DNA from: Thermodesulfobacteriota bacterium
Lineage (GTDB): Bacteria; Desulfobacterota; Desulfobacteria; Desulfobacterales; Desulfosudaceae
DNA length: 64,000 nucleotides
Direction: 5' to 3'
Assembly: GCA_040753795.1 (NCBI GenBank)
Contig: JBFMDX010000023.1
Coordinates: 1 to 64,000, forward strand
Shown here: piece by piece, positions 51,194 through 58,801 of the stretch
How the letters are laid out: every line of letters starts with the position of its first letter
Position numbering within the stretch: position 1 is the first letter of the stretch
Made by a program: the position numbers and the translations under genes
Notes under the pieces: model-generated
Told to the model about the DNA's origin: nothing
The model's database searches: none
Seen by the model: only the letters and a program-made list of their open reading frames with translations

Positions 51194-51715
51194 ATGCCGG
51201 ATCTGGACAAGAGAGTCTTTAAGGATTTGAGCTATGGGTTGTATATCGTCACAGCATGTGATGGCGAGCGGCTGAACGGTCAACTGGTGAACACGGTCAT
51301 TCAGGTCACATCGGACCCGCCCCGCATCGGCGTGATCATCAATAAAAAGAACCTGACCCATGAATTTATCATGAAGAGCCGGGTTTTTGCCGCCTGCGTC
51401 GTGGAAGAGAACGTTTCCCTGCAGTTTCTCGGGCCTTTCGGGTTCCGATCAGGGCGCGACATTGATAAATTCAAGGGCCTTGCCTTCAGCACCGGAAAAA
51501 ACGGATGCCCGATTCTAAACGATCATATTCTGTCGTGGGCCGAGGCCAGCGTGATCAACGACGTGGATGTCGGCACGCATACCATTTTCATCGGTGACGT
51601 GGTCAACACCGGATTCTTCAAGGAGGGGAACCCCCTGACCTACACCTATTATCATCACTACCTGAAAGGGAAAACGTCCGCTAACGCGCCGACTTACAAT
51701 TCCGTGACGAAGTGA
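51194..51715 (+). CDS. Flavin reductase-like FMN-binding split-barrel protein
   Basis: A 173-residue member of the flavin-reductase/HpaC-like split-barrel family. YGLYIVTACDGERLNGQLVNTVIQVTSDPP is the FMN-binding signature, followed by GVIINKKNLTHEFIMKS. GTHTIFIGDVVNTG closes the domain. It reduces flavin with NAD(P)H or serves as an electron carrier to another enzyme. Members in anaerobes are often linked to rubredoxin or flavodiiron proteins, but neither is adjacent here. GGAGAG sits 6-9 nt before the ATG at 51194, making the ATG at 51176 less likely. It probably uses a promoter near the element remnant. Confidence 0.88.
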   Translation: MPDLDKRVFKDLSYGLYIVTACDGERLNGQLVNTVIQVTSDPPRIGVIINKKNLTHEFIMKSRVFAACVVEENVSLQFLGPFGFRSGRDIDKFKGLAFSTGKNGCPILNDHILSWAEASVINDVDVGTHTIFIGDVVNTGFFKEGNPLTYTYYHHYLKGKTSANAPTYNSVTK

Positions 51716-51769
51716 TGCATACCCGTCTTATCAGCTGAAAAGGCTGGTTTTCCGCGGCGTCTGCACGGA

Positions 51770-52969
51770 TCAGGGGAATATGACATTCACGGTCGTCGTT
51801 CTCCCCGGTATCAGTACGATCGCATCTTCCACCTGGGTCGTTCTCCCCGGTGAACCGGCTACCAGCTTATAGGTGTCCACGGGCAGGGTCAGGTCGTATT
51901 CACCGGCGGCGATATTGTTCCCGTTATTCATTCCGTTTGAAACATTGACCGCGTCGACTTCCATCTCCCGGAGCCCTTCACCGCACTGACGCTCCATTCG
52001 GAAGCTGAGGGTGGCGCCGGCGTATTGATCTCCGCCGGTTATCAGCACAGTCCCCGCAATAATTCCAGTCGAGGCGGCCTGGAGCACGAAATTCTGCGTG
52101 TAGGCGGACCCGGCCTCTGCCCGGAAGGTATCGCATGCCGGGGAATAACCCGGGGCGTAAGCCACGACGGTATATTCTTCACCCTCTTCCAGATACATGG
52201 AATAGCGCCCGTCTTCATCAGTGAGCGTGGAGGCGGCGATCTGAACCCGGTCTTTATCATCTGTCGCCGCCGGATGAAATGTCTGGGCCGAAACCCTTAT
52301 GCCCTCGGTGTTGTTCGGGCCGGTTACCGTCCCGCTGACGATGGCGTTGCCGGCGGTGTCAACGATTTTGATGACGGGTTTGAGAATGTACTGATCGCTC
52401 TGGCCGGCTTTGAAAACCGAAGCGGAGGCGTCAAAATCCAGGATCAGTTCAATCGTTCGGCCGGACAAGACTTCAAATTCGTGCACCAGTTTTATGCCGG
52501 ACTGATAGGCGCTGGGCACTTTCAGTTCGTGCACCTCGTTATCATCCGTGTCGATCACGTAATTGGCGAAGGGATGGGAACCGTTGAGGATGTTCCGGCC
52601 GGTGTCCGGGGTATCCCCCAGATAGAGGCGGACCTGGGTGTAGACCCCGGCCGGGAGGTTCGTCAGGCCGAGCTGTTCCATGACGCCGTTGACCAGTTCC
52701 AGCAGGTTGTAAGTTGTTTCCGGGACCGCCACGGTGGTCCACTCGCCGCCTTCGTCGGCTTCTCCATCCGCGTCTCCCTGGTGGACCTGGACTTCATCGA
52801 TGGTGACATAAACAGCGCTGTATTCCTCGGTAGCGGCATCGGTAAGATATAAGGACATGGTCCCGATCCCGCCATCGGACGATCCGCCGCCACCGCCGCC
52901 GCAGGCGGACAGCAGCAGGCACAGGAACAGTACGGGGAGAATCCGGAAATAATGGTAATGGTTTTTCAT
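51770..52969 (-). CDS. DUF4382 surface lipoprotein with carboxypeptidase-regulatory-like domains
   Basis: A 399-residue lipoprotein. A signal peptide ends LLLSAC, and the lipid-linked Cys is followed by [11 protein letters not shown], a flexible tether. Residues about 35-180 form DUF4382 ([44 protein letters not shown]), a domain of unknown function in surface proteins. Two carboxypeptidase-regulatory-like beta-sandwich modules follow ([19 protein letters not shown] and [14 protein letters not shown]). It probably sits on the outer membrane. GGGAGG lies 6-9 nt before the ATG at 52969, so the longer open frame to 53002 is not used. A hairpin element starts about 40 bp upstream of the start. 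Confidence 0.82.
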   Translation of the reverse strand: MKNHYHYFRILPVLFLCLLLSACGGGGGGSSDGGIGTMSLYLTDAATEEYSAVYVTIDEVQVHQGDADGEADEGGEWTTVAVPETTYNLLELVNGVMEQLGLTNLPAGVYTQVRLYLGDTPDTGRNILNGSHPFANYVIDTDDNEVHELKVPSAYQSGIKLVHEFEVLSGRTIELILDFDASASVFKAGQSDQYILKPVIKIVDTAGNAIVSGTVTGPNNTEGIRVSAQTFHPAATDDKDRVQIAASTLTDEDGRYSMYLEEGEEYTVVAYAPGYSPACDTFRAEAGSAYTQNFVLQAASTGIIAGTVLITGGDQYAGATLSFRMERQCGEGLREMEVDAVNVSNGMNNGNNIAAGEYDLTLPVDTYKLVAGSPGRTTQVEDAIVLIPGRTTTVNVIFP

Positions 52970-53010
52970 GACGACCTCCCTTTTTAAATTCAATGAACCC
53001 ATCCTTTATA

Positions 53011-53160
53011 TATAGGGTATCTCTAAAAATTAGAATTTTGGTTCGAGGTCAAGGCGCGCGAAAATTTTAACCGGAGGAATACATTGAAGTATTTCGAGGA
53101 TTAAAATTTGAGCGCAACGCCGAGATCGAGCCAAAAAGCAATTTTTAGAGGTGCCCTATA
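53011..53160. repeat. MITE-like hairpin element, copy 1
   Basis: A 150-bp element with inverted ends TATAGGGTATCTCTAAAAATT and AATTTTTAGAGGTGCCCTATA. Two half-sequences from GGTTCGAGGTC to GGATCGAGCC also pair, so the whole element folds into one long imperfect hairpin with the loop near ACATTGAAG. It has no transposase. It lies directly upstream of the DUF4382 gene. Confidence 0.85.
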
Positions 53161-53384
53161 ATATCAGACCGGATTCGGGAGTCAACTTTTTCCGGATATC
53201 CCCTCATCCGGGGCGATAGGAATAATGTGCTTCGACCACGGCCTTTGACCTGAACGACCGGGCCCGTCATCTGGGGTCATGGCACCCCCGAAAGAAGAGG
53301 GTTTGTTGTTGAGCGGGGGCCGTTCTCATGGTAATTTTTTGATATATCCGGAAAGAACATCCTCGCCGGATAACGAAAGCAAAA
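53161..53384. other. Spacer between two element copies
   Basis: About 224 bp of mixed composition with one short inverted feature (GGGTCATGGCACCCC). No gene or clear promoter was found. The neighbouring elements may supply promoters to the genes on both sides. Confidence 0.4.
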
Positions 53385-53526
53385 GGCCATCTCTAAAAAT
53401 TAGAATTTTGGTTCGAGGTCAAGGCGCGCGAAAATTTTAACCGGAGGAATACATTGAAGTATTTCGAGGATTAAAATTTGAGCGCAACGCCGAAATCGAG
53501 CCAAAAGGCAATTTTTAGAGGTGGCC
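53385..53526. repeat. MITE-like hairpin element, copy 2
   Basis: The same orientation and nearly the same sequence as copy 1, with ends GGCCATCTCTAAAAATT and AATTTTTAGAGGTGGCC. It ends 35 bp before the radical SAM start. An open frame running through it would wrongly extend that protein upstream. Confidence 0.85.
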
Positions 53527-53561
53527 AAAAAGTTAAAAACGCGTTTGAAAGGCTATCAAGT

Positions 53562-55112
53562 TTGAAAGCAGTCGTTCTTATCCCGCCGGTATACGATTTT
53601 TACTTCACCCCCCATCGCTCCGCCGGTCTGGGCGCGGAAATCCTGTGTAAACTTCTGCAAGCCAAAGGCTGGCAGACCCGGTTGTTGAATTTCCCGCTGG
53701 AATCGAAAAAAGGCGTAAACCAGGATCTCCCTTCCGCCCTGGGTTATCTGAAACCCTATCTGATGGAAGGCGAGACCGGCCAGCTCTCGTTTTTTACCCG
53801 CTATCAACGATTCGGTCCCGCGCCTGAAGACTGCGTCAGGCAGGTACTGGCTGATGCCCCTGATCTGATATTGATTTCCTGTTTTGCCTTCTGTTACGCC
53901 AGCGCCGCCGTCGATCTCGCCGCCAAATTGCGAAAGGCCGATCCGCGCCCTGTGATTGCCTGCGGCGGCGCCGGGGTCAGTGCCCATCCTGAATATTTTA
54001 TCCGTCATCCGGCTGTTGATTACGCCTTTACCGGAGAAGCGGAAGTCTTTCTGCCGGACTTTCTGGAAACCATTGCCTCAGGTTCGCGTGACTTCAGCCG
54101 GATTGCCAATCTGTTTTGGAAAAACAGCGACGGGCTGATCACCGCCCCGTCCGGTACCCGACAGACGCTTCCGGGAGAAATCGCCTTTACTCTCAAAAAG
54201 ACGATGGAAACCACCGCCGCGGTTTACTTTTCAACAACCCTCAGCCGGGGATGCCCCAAAAAATGCCGCTTCTGTTCCAACTTCATTTCTCACGGCAGGC
54301 AGTTTCGTACCATCCCGCCGGCAACCATCGAGGCGACCCTGGCCGGAATGAAAATTGCCCGGGAGACACGCGGGAAACCGGTTTATATCAACTTTGAAGA
54401 TGATAATTTCCTCTGCGATCCCGCGTATTTTTTTTCGGTGCTGGACCGTTTCAGGGCCGTGTTCCCGGAGGCCGGTTTTCTGGCTGAAAACGGCATTGAC
54501 TATACGCTGATCACACCCGACCTGCTGGACCGGTTGATCCGGTCCGGCTTCAGACAGTTCAACCTTTCCATGGTCAGCACCGACGAAAAACTGCTTGATC
54601 GTGAAAACAGGTCGGCCAGTCGGCAGCTTTACGAGACCATTACCGCCACCCTGAAGCGCAACAACCTTCCCTGTATCACCTACTTTATCTGCGGTTTGAA
54701 AAACGACACCCGGGAGAAGGTGGCGGCGACTCTGGCGTACCTTGCCGGGCAGGAGACCCGGGTGGGGATCTCCCTGTTTTATCCCGTTCCGGGCATCCCG
54801 GATTATCAGGACAAATCTTTTTTTGACGGAATTGATCCCTGCCGGTGCGCGGGATCATCCGCCTATCCCTGGAACGGATCCCTGACCACCCGGGAACTGG
54901 TCACGGCCTTCCGGCTGAGCCGCCTGGTCAATCTGATGAAATCGGAACGGCGGACCGACGCGGACCGGACGCTGATCGCGAAATCAATTCGCGAACGGCG
55001 GTTGTACACGGAATCGCGGAATCGCGGCGGCAGGGAAATAGTGCCGGTCCCGGATATGGATGAGGAGCTGCTGGATCTTTTTTTCGGTAAGCTGCAATCG
55101 GGCGCCGTTTAA
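53562..55112 (+). CDS. B12-binding-like radical SAM protein
   Basis: A 516-residue radical SAM enzyme. The N-terminal 160 residues have a B12-binding Rossmann pattern (PDLILISCFAFCYASAAVDLAA, VIACGGAGVSAHPEYFIRHP). The cluster motif CxxxCxxC is CPKKCRFC, followed by SNFISHGRQFRTI and INFEDDNFL. The canonical cobalamin-ligating DxHxxG is not seen in the first domain (instead DFYFTPHRSAGLG), so B12 use is uncertain. It may be a radical SAM methyltransferase or tailoring enzyme; the substrate is unknown. TTG at 53562 is preferred, with GAAAGG about 10 nt upstream; the open frame to 53478 crosses the hairpin element. A histidine kinase gene converges on it. Confidence 0.85.
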   Translation: MKAVVLIPPVYDFYFTPHRSAGLGAEILCKLLQAKGWQTRLLNFPLESKKGVNQDLPSALGYLKPYLMEGETGQLSFFTRYQRFGPAPEDCVRQVLADAPDLILISCFAFCYASAAVDLAAKLRKADPRPVIACGGAGVSAHPEYFIRHPAVDYAFTGEAEVFLPDFLETIASGSRDFSRIANLFWKNSDGLITAPSGTRQTLPGEIAFTLKKTMETTAAVYFSTTLSRGCPKKCRFCSNFISHGRQFRTIPPATIEATLAGMKIARETRGKPVYINFEDDNFLCDPAYFFSVLDRFRAVFPEAGFLAENGIDYTLITPDLLDRLIRSGFRQFNLSMVSTDEKLLDRENRSASRQLYETITATLKRNNLPCITYFICGLKNDTREKVAATLAYLAGQETRVGISLFYPVPGIPDYQDKSFFDGIDPCRCAGSSAYPWNGSLTTRELVTAFRLSRLVNLMKSERRTDADRTLIAKSIRERRLYTESRNRGGREIVPVPDMDEELLDLFFGKLQSGAV

Positions 55113-56908
55113 CCCAGCGCCTCCCTGACTTTTTCCGCCAGCTCCCGGATGGTAAACGGCTTGGATAAAAAGCCGGTCCCTTTTTCCGTCAGTTCCGCTT
55201 TACCCAGTACATCGGCTGTATATCCGGAAATGTAAAGGCAGCTGATGCCCGGCATCATTTCCCGGATGCGCTGCGCCAGTTCACGGCCGTTCATCCCGGG
55301 CATGATCACGTCGGTCAGCAGCAGATCGATGGAATGTTCTCCGGATTGTATCAGATCAAGCGCCTTTTCCGGAAAGGAAGCGGCCAGCACGGTATATCCC
55401 AGTTGTTCCAGAACGGTGGTGCCGAACTTGAGAATGGCCTGGTCATCCTCGACCATCAGGATGGTTTCGTGCCCCTTGGGAATAATAGCGCTGGATTCAT
55501 TGTTCAGTTTTTCGGGGATTTCCCGGCTTTCGACCACCGGAAAATAGATTTTAAAGGTCGTCCCCAGCCCGGGCTCGCTGTAAACCGTGATGATGCCGCT
55601 GTTCTGGCGGACGATCCCGTAGACCGTGGCCAGCCCCAGTCCGGTGCCCATTCCTTTTTTGGTGGAAAAGAAAGGTTCGAAAATCTGCTCGCAGACCTCC
55701 TGGCTCATGCCGCAGCCGGTGTCGCTGATGGTCAACAGGACATAAAGACCGGGTTTGATGTCATCCGGGAATGTGTCGTCATATGGCTGATCCAGGACGA
55801 TGTTCCGGGTTTCAATGGTCACCCGGCCGACGTTGCCGATGGCATCCCGGGCATTGACCAGCAGGTTCGTCAGGACCTGGTCGATCTGGGACGGGTCAAT
55901 CATGATATAGCCGATGTTCTCTCCGGGCATCCATTGCAGGGTAATGTTTTCCCCGATGAGCGGATAGAGCATGGGCAGCATATCGGAAACGGTTTCATTG
56001 ATGTCGAGCGTTTCCGGTACGACGGTCTGTCTTCTGGCAAAGGCCAGCAATTGCCGTATCAGCCTGGCGGACCGGGTGACGGTGTTGCGGATGGTGCTCA
56101 ATTGTTCTCTGGCCTCATCATCCAGCGGCTGTTTCATCAGGACCAGTTCCGTGTTGCCGATGACGACCGACAGCATATTGTTAAAATCATGGGCCACGCC
56201 GCCCGCCAGCTGGCCGATGGCCTCCATCTTCTGGGCCTGATGGAGCTGGGCTTCGAGCCGGGCCCTGATTTCCTCCCCCTGTTTGCGCTCTTCAATTTCC
56301 GCTTTGGCCCGCTTGATGGCCTGGTCGTTAATGGAGAAAACCGCGGAAGCGACACAGCAGGCGATAATTAACGCCAGGGAATTGTCGGACAGAAAGTCAA
56401 CAACGGCATAATCCGGAATCGGTAATTCCTGCCGGAAGAAATAGATAAACCCGAAAAGAAAACCGATATTGATCAGCCCGTAGAATATAATGACGGATTT
56501 CTTCCTGTGGATGATCAGCGGCATCAGCCCCATGAGGCAGACAATAAAGATAAAAGAGTTTAACCGGACGACGGGAACACCCGGATCGAAAATAATCACC
56601 AGCCAGACCGCAATAATAATGATGATCACAAACAGATGCGTGGCAAGAAAAAAACGGCCGCGTATTAACAGAAAAATGCAGACGGAAACGCCGATAAAAC
56701 TCGCCATCGTGGCCAGGGTGACGGGAGTAAGAACATACCCCATTATCTGACGCTGAATAACCGCGACAACAACAGCCAGGACAACAATCACGGCCAGTAT
56801 GGACAGGCACAGCGTTAAGAAAAACCGGGCCTTCAACTGGCGGTCGAGGTCTGATCCGGCATAAGCCGTCAGTGCCTGGCTGTACCACTTTTCCAGAAAA
56901 TTTTTCAT
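55109..56908 (-). CDS. Hybrid sensor histidine kinase/response regulator
   Basis: A 599-residue two-component protein with six hydrophobic helices (residues 28-205; no periplasmic domain evident), then a HisKA domain with GGVAHDFNNMLSVVIGNTEL (phospho-His) and a HATPase domain (residues about 330-455, GTGLGLATVYGIVRQNSG). A receiver domain (about 475-599) has MVEDDQAILKFG and LLTDVIMPGMNG, whose Asp accepts phosphate. The signal and output are unknown. It lacks a separate partner regulator in the window, so it may phosphorylate another regulator by relay. It overlaps the 3' end of the radical SAM gene by 4 bp. The gap upstream holds an element copy. Confidence 0.9.
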   Translation of the reverse strand: MKNFLEKWYSQALTAYAGSDLDRQLKARFFLTLCLSILAVIVVLAVVVAVIQRQIMGYVLTPVTLATMASFIGVSVCIFLLIRGRFFLATHLFVIIIIIAVWLVIIFDPGVPVVRLNSFIFIVCLMGLMPLIIHRKKSVIIFYGLINIGFLFGFIYFFRQELPIPDYAVVDFLSDNSLALIIACCVASAVFSINDQAIKRAKAEIEERKQGEEIRARLEAQLHQAQKMEAIGQLAGGVAHDFNNMLSVVIGNTELVLMKQPLDDEAREQLSTIRNTVTRSARLIRQLLAFARRQTVVPETLDINETVSDMLPMLYPLIGENITLQWMPGENIGYIMIDPSQIDQVLTNLLVNARDAIGNVGRVTIETRNIVLDQPYDDTFPDDIKPGLYVLLTISDTGCGMSQEVCEQIFEPFFSTKKGMGTGLGLATVYGIVRQNSGIITVYSEPGLGTTFKIYFPVVESREIPEKLNNESSAIIPKGHETILMVEDDQAILKFGTTVLEQLGYTVLAASFPEKALDLIQSGEHSIDLLLTDVIMPGMNGRELAQRIREMMPGISCLYISGYTADVLGKAELTEKGTGFLSKPFTIRELAEKVREALG

Positions 56909-57001
56909 GCCATGTCACTTGATTGAAAAAAGAACCCGAAAAAAACTCCCCCTGTTCGTTTACTTATCTTAAAGGGGAGGATAAGTCAATGTTTGTAAGG
57001 T

Positions 57002-57151
57002 TTAAGGCCACCTCTAAAAATTGCCTTTTGGCCCGATTTCTGTGTTGCGCTCAAATTTTAATCCTCGAAATACTTCCATGTATTCCTGCGGTTAAAATTT
57101 TCGCGCGCCTTGAACTCGAACCAAAATTCTAATTTTTAGAGGTGGCCTTAA
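57002..57151. repeat. MITE-like hairpin element, copy 3 (inverted)
   Basis: 150 bp with ends TTAAGGCCACCTCTAAAAATT and AATTTTTAGAGGTGGCCTTAA, in the opposite orientation to copies 1 and 2. It lies upstream of the DUF362-ferredoxin gene and of the histidine kinase gene. Confidence 0.85.
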
Positions 57152-57212
57152 GGTTCAAGGTTTAAGGTGCAGGGTATAAGGTGCAGGGTTTAAGGTGTAA
57201 GGTTCAGGGCGC
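57152..57212. repeat. AAGGTTYAGGGT short-unit tract
   Basis: About eight units such as AAGGTTC, AAGGTTT and AAGGTGCAGGG between the hairpin element and the DUF362 gene. Confidence 0.65.
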
Positions 57213-57344
57213 GATAATGATTGAATTTTAAAAAGATGACGTGGTATGGTGCGCGGAAAAGGCGGTATCCGAAACCGTCTGTATTACCGCCTTCACCATT
57301 CTGATTTTCCGGGATCATGCTCATCAAAAAAAAGGAGGGAGACC

Positions 57345-58526
57345 ATGGGGTACAAGACCATTGTGGCAGTTGTCCGGACCGATGACTATACCGGTATTGA
57401 CGAGGCGGTTGCCGCCGCCTTGACCCTGATCAAAGCCGAAGCATACATCACGCCTGATGACCGGATCCTGATCAAACCCAACCTGCTGATGAAAATAAAG
57501 AATGCCTGTACCGAAGGCGATTTCCTGGCGGCAGTGGTGCGGTATGTCAAACAGCGTAACACCAACCTGCATCTGGGCGATTCGCCGGGACAGTTCCGGC
57601 ACCGGGCCAGAAGCGTCATGCAGGCGGTCGGGCTGGATTCCGTGATGGAAGCCGAAGGCCTCGCCTACGCGGAATTTGAAGCCGGCGGCGTTCTGGTTGA
57701 GAATAAAAACGCTCAGCTCATGAAAAAATCCCATATCGCTCGGCCGGTGACGGAGGCCGACTGCGTCGTCAATCTCTGCCGTCCGAAATCCCATGTGGAA
57801 GCCGGATATACCGGCGCGGTCAAGAACTACTGGGGCATCATTCCCGGCGGGGAAAAAGCCCGGTGCCATCTGTACGGCCGTAATCCGTCCGAGTTCGGCG
57901 CCGTGCTGGCCGACAATTATCAGACCTTTCTCAGCCTGGGGAAAAAACGGCTGGTGGTCATGGACGCCCGCAAATTCATGGAAGGGCCGGGCGGGCCCGC
58001 CAACGGGTTCATGCGTAAAACCAACCTGGTCCTGGCCGGTTATGACGAGGCTGCCGTGGACATGGTCATGCTGGCCATCGGACGAATTGACGGGGTCAGG
58101 GCCGTTCCGCATCTGCGGTCATGCCATGAGCGATCACTGGGCGTCACCCGGCTGGAGGATATCGAAATCGTCGGCAGGTCCATTGACGAAGTCCGCTTCA
58201 AACGCAAGGCGGGGATCATTTCCACCACCACGGCCAGCCTGCTGAATAATTTTCTGGTCCGCACCCTGGCTTACAAGTACATGCGCCGAATGCCGGCTTT
58301 TGCCGACCGGGAAAAGTGCGTCATGTGCGGCGACTGTTTCAATATCTGCCCCAATCATGCCATATCCTGGCAAAAGAAGGAGACACCGGTCTTTCATCCG
58401 GAAAAGTGCGTCAGTTGCCTGTGCTGCGTGGAGTGCTGCCCGCAGCAGGCGTTGAAAGCCACATCGGCCGGATTTTCCGGTCTTTTCCTCAAGTACCCTG
58501 ATATAGAACTTCCTGGGCATGATTAA
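57345..58526 (+). CDS. DUF362 protein with C-terminal 2[4Fe-4S] ferredoxin domain
   Basis: A 393-residue cytoplasmic iron-sulfur protein. Residues 1-310 belong to DUF362 (DRILIKPNLLMKI, LHLGDSPGQ, CVVNLCRPKSHVEAGYTGAVKNYWGIIPG). Residues about 325-385 contain two Cys sets, CVMCGDCFNICP and CVSCLCCVECCP, for two [4Fe-4S] clusters. DUF362 proteins are frequent in strict anaerobes, including sulfate reducers, and are thought to act in electron transfer or as flavin-like redox enzymes, but no reaction is proven. GGAGGGAGACC lies before the ATG at 57345. It has no neighbouring redox partner. Confidence 0.88.
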   Translation: MGYKTIVAVVRTDDYTGIDEAVAAALTLIKAEAYITPDDRILIKPNLLMKIKNACTEGDFLAAVVRYVKQRNTNLHLGDSPGQFRHRARSVMQAVGLDSVMEAEGLAYAEFEAGGVLVENKNAQLMKKSHIARPVTEADCVVNLCRPKSHVEAGYTGAVKNYWGIIPGGEKARCHLYGRNPSEFGAVLADNYQTFLSLGKKRLVVMDARKFMEGPGGPANGFMRKTNLVLAGYDEAAVDMVMLAIGRIDGVRAVPHLRSCHERSLGVTRLEDIEIVGRSIDEVRFKRKAGIISTTTASLLNNFLVRTLAYKYMRRMPAFADREKCVMCGDCFNICPNHAISWQKKETPVFHPEKCVSCLCCVECCPQQALKATSAGFSGLFLKYPDIELPGHD

Positions 58527-58528
58527 AA

Positions 58529-58588
58529 AAGGTTCAAGGTGAATGGTGAATGGTGAAGGGTGAAGGGTGAAGGGTGAAGGGTGAAGGG
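58529..58588. repeat. GTGAAGG short-unit tract
   Basis: Seven or eight imperfect copies of GTGAAGG/GTGAATG directly after the DUF362 gene. Confidence 0.7.
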
Positions 58589-58725
58589 CGGCGTTGAGCG
58601 CGTTGAGAAGTTGAGATGTATTGGGGGGATGGTTTAGTTCTTCTGTCCGCATTGTCTTTGCGCTGACGATTATAACGCTGTCGAGAATGCCTGTTTTTGT
58701 TTTGACTAACCGCAGGATGGACATG

Positions 58726-58765
58726 AAAAAGGGTAACCCGTCAACAGCAGGGTTACCCTTTTTTT
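58726..58765. terminator. Bidirectional terminator
   Basis: A-run, GGGTAACCC, a 10-nt loop, GGGTTACCC and a T-run between two convergent genes (DUF362 and penicillin acylase-like). Confidence 0.9.
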
Positions 58766-58801
58766 CAGAAAACGGCTTCTTGGGACTGTTAAAAATTTTT
58801 A

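Noticed and set aside
53090-53115. Mini-ORF after GGAGG inside the hairpin element (TTG to TAA, six codons)
   Set aside because: Too short, and the bases are explained by the self-pairing centre of the element.
53478-53562. Upstream extension of the radical SAM gene
   Set aside because: The first 28 codons come from the hairpin element present elsewhere in non-coding DNA. A TTG at 53562 has a ribosome binding site.
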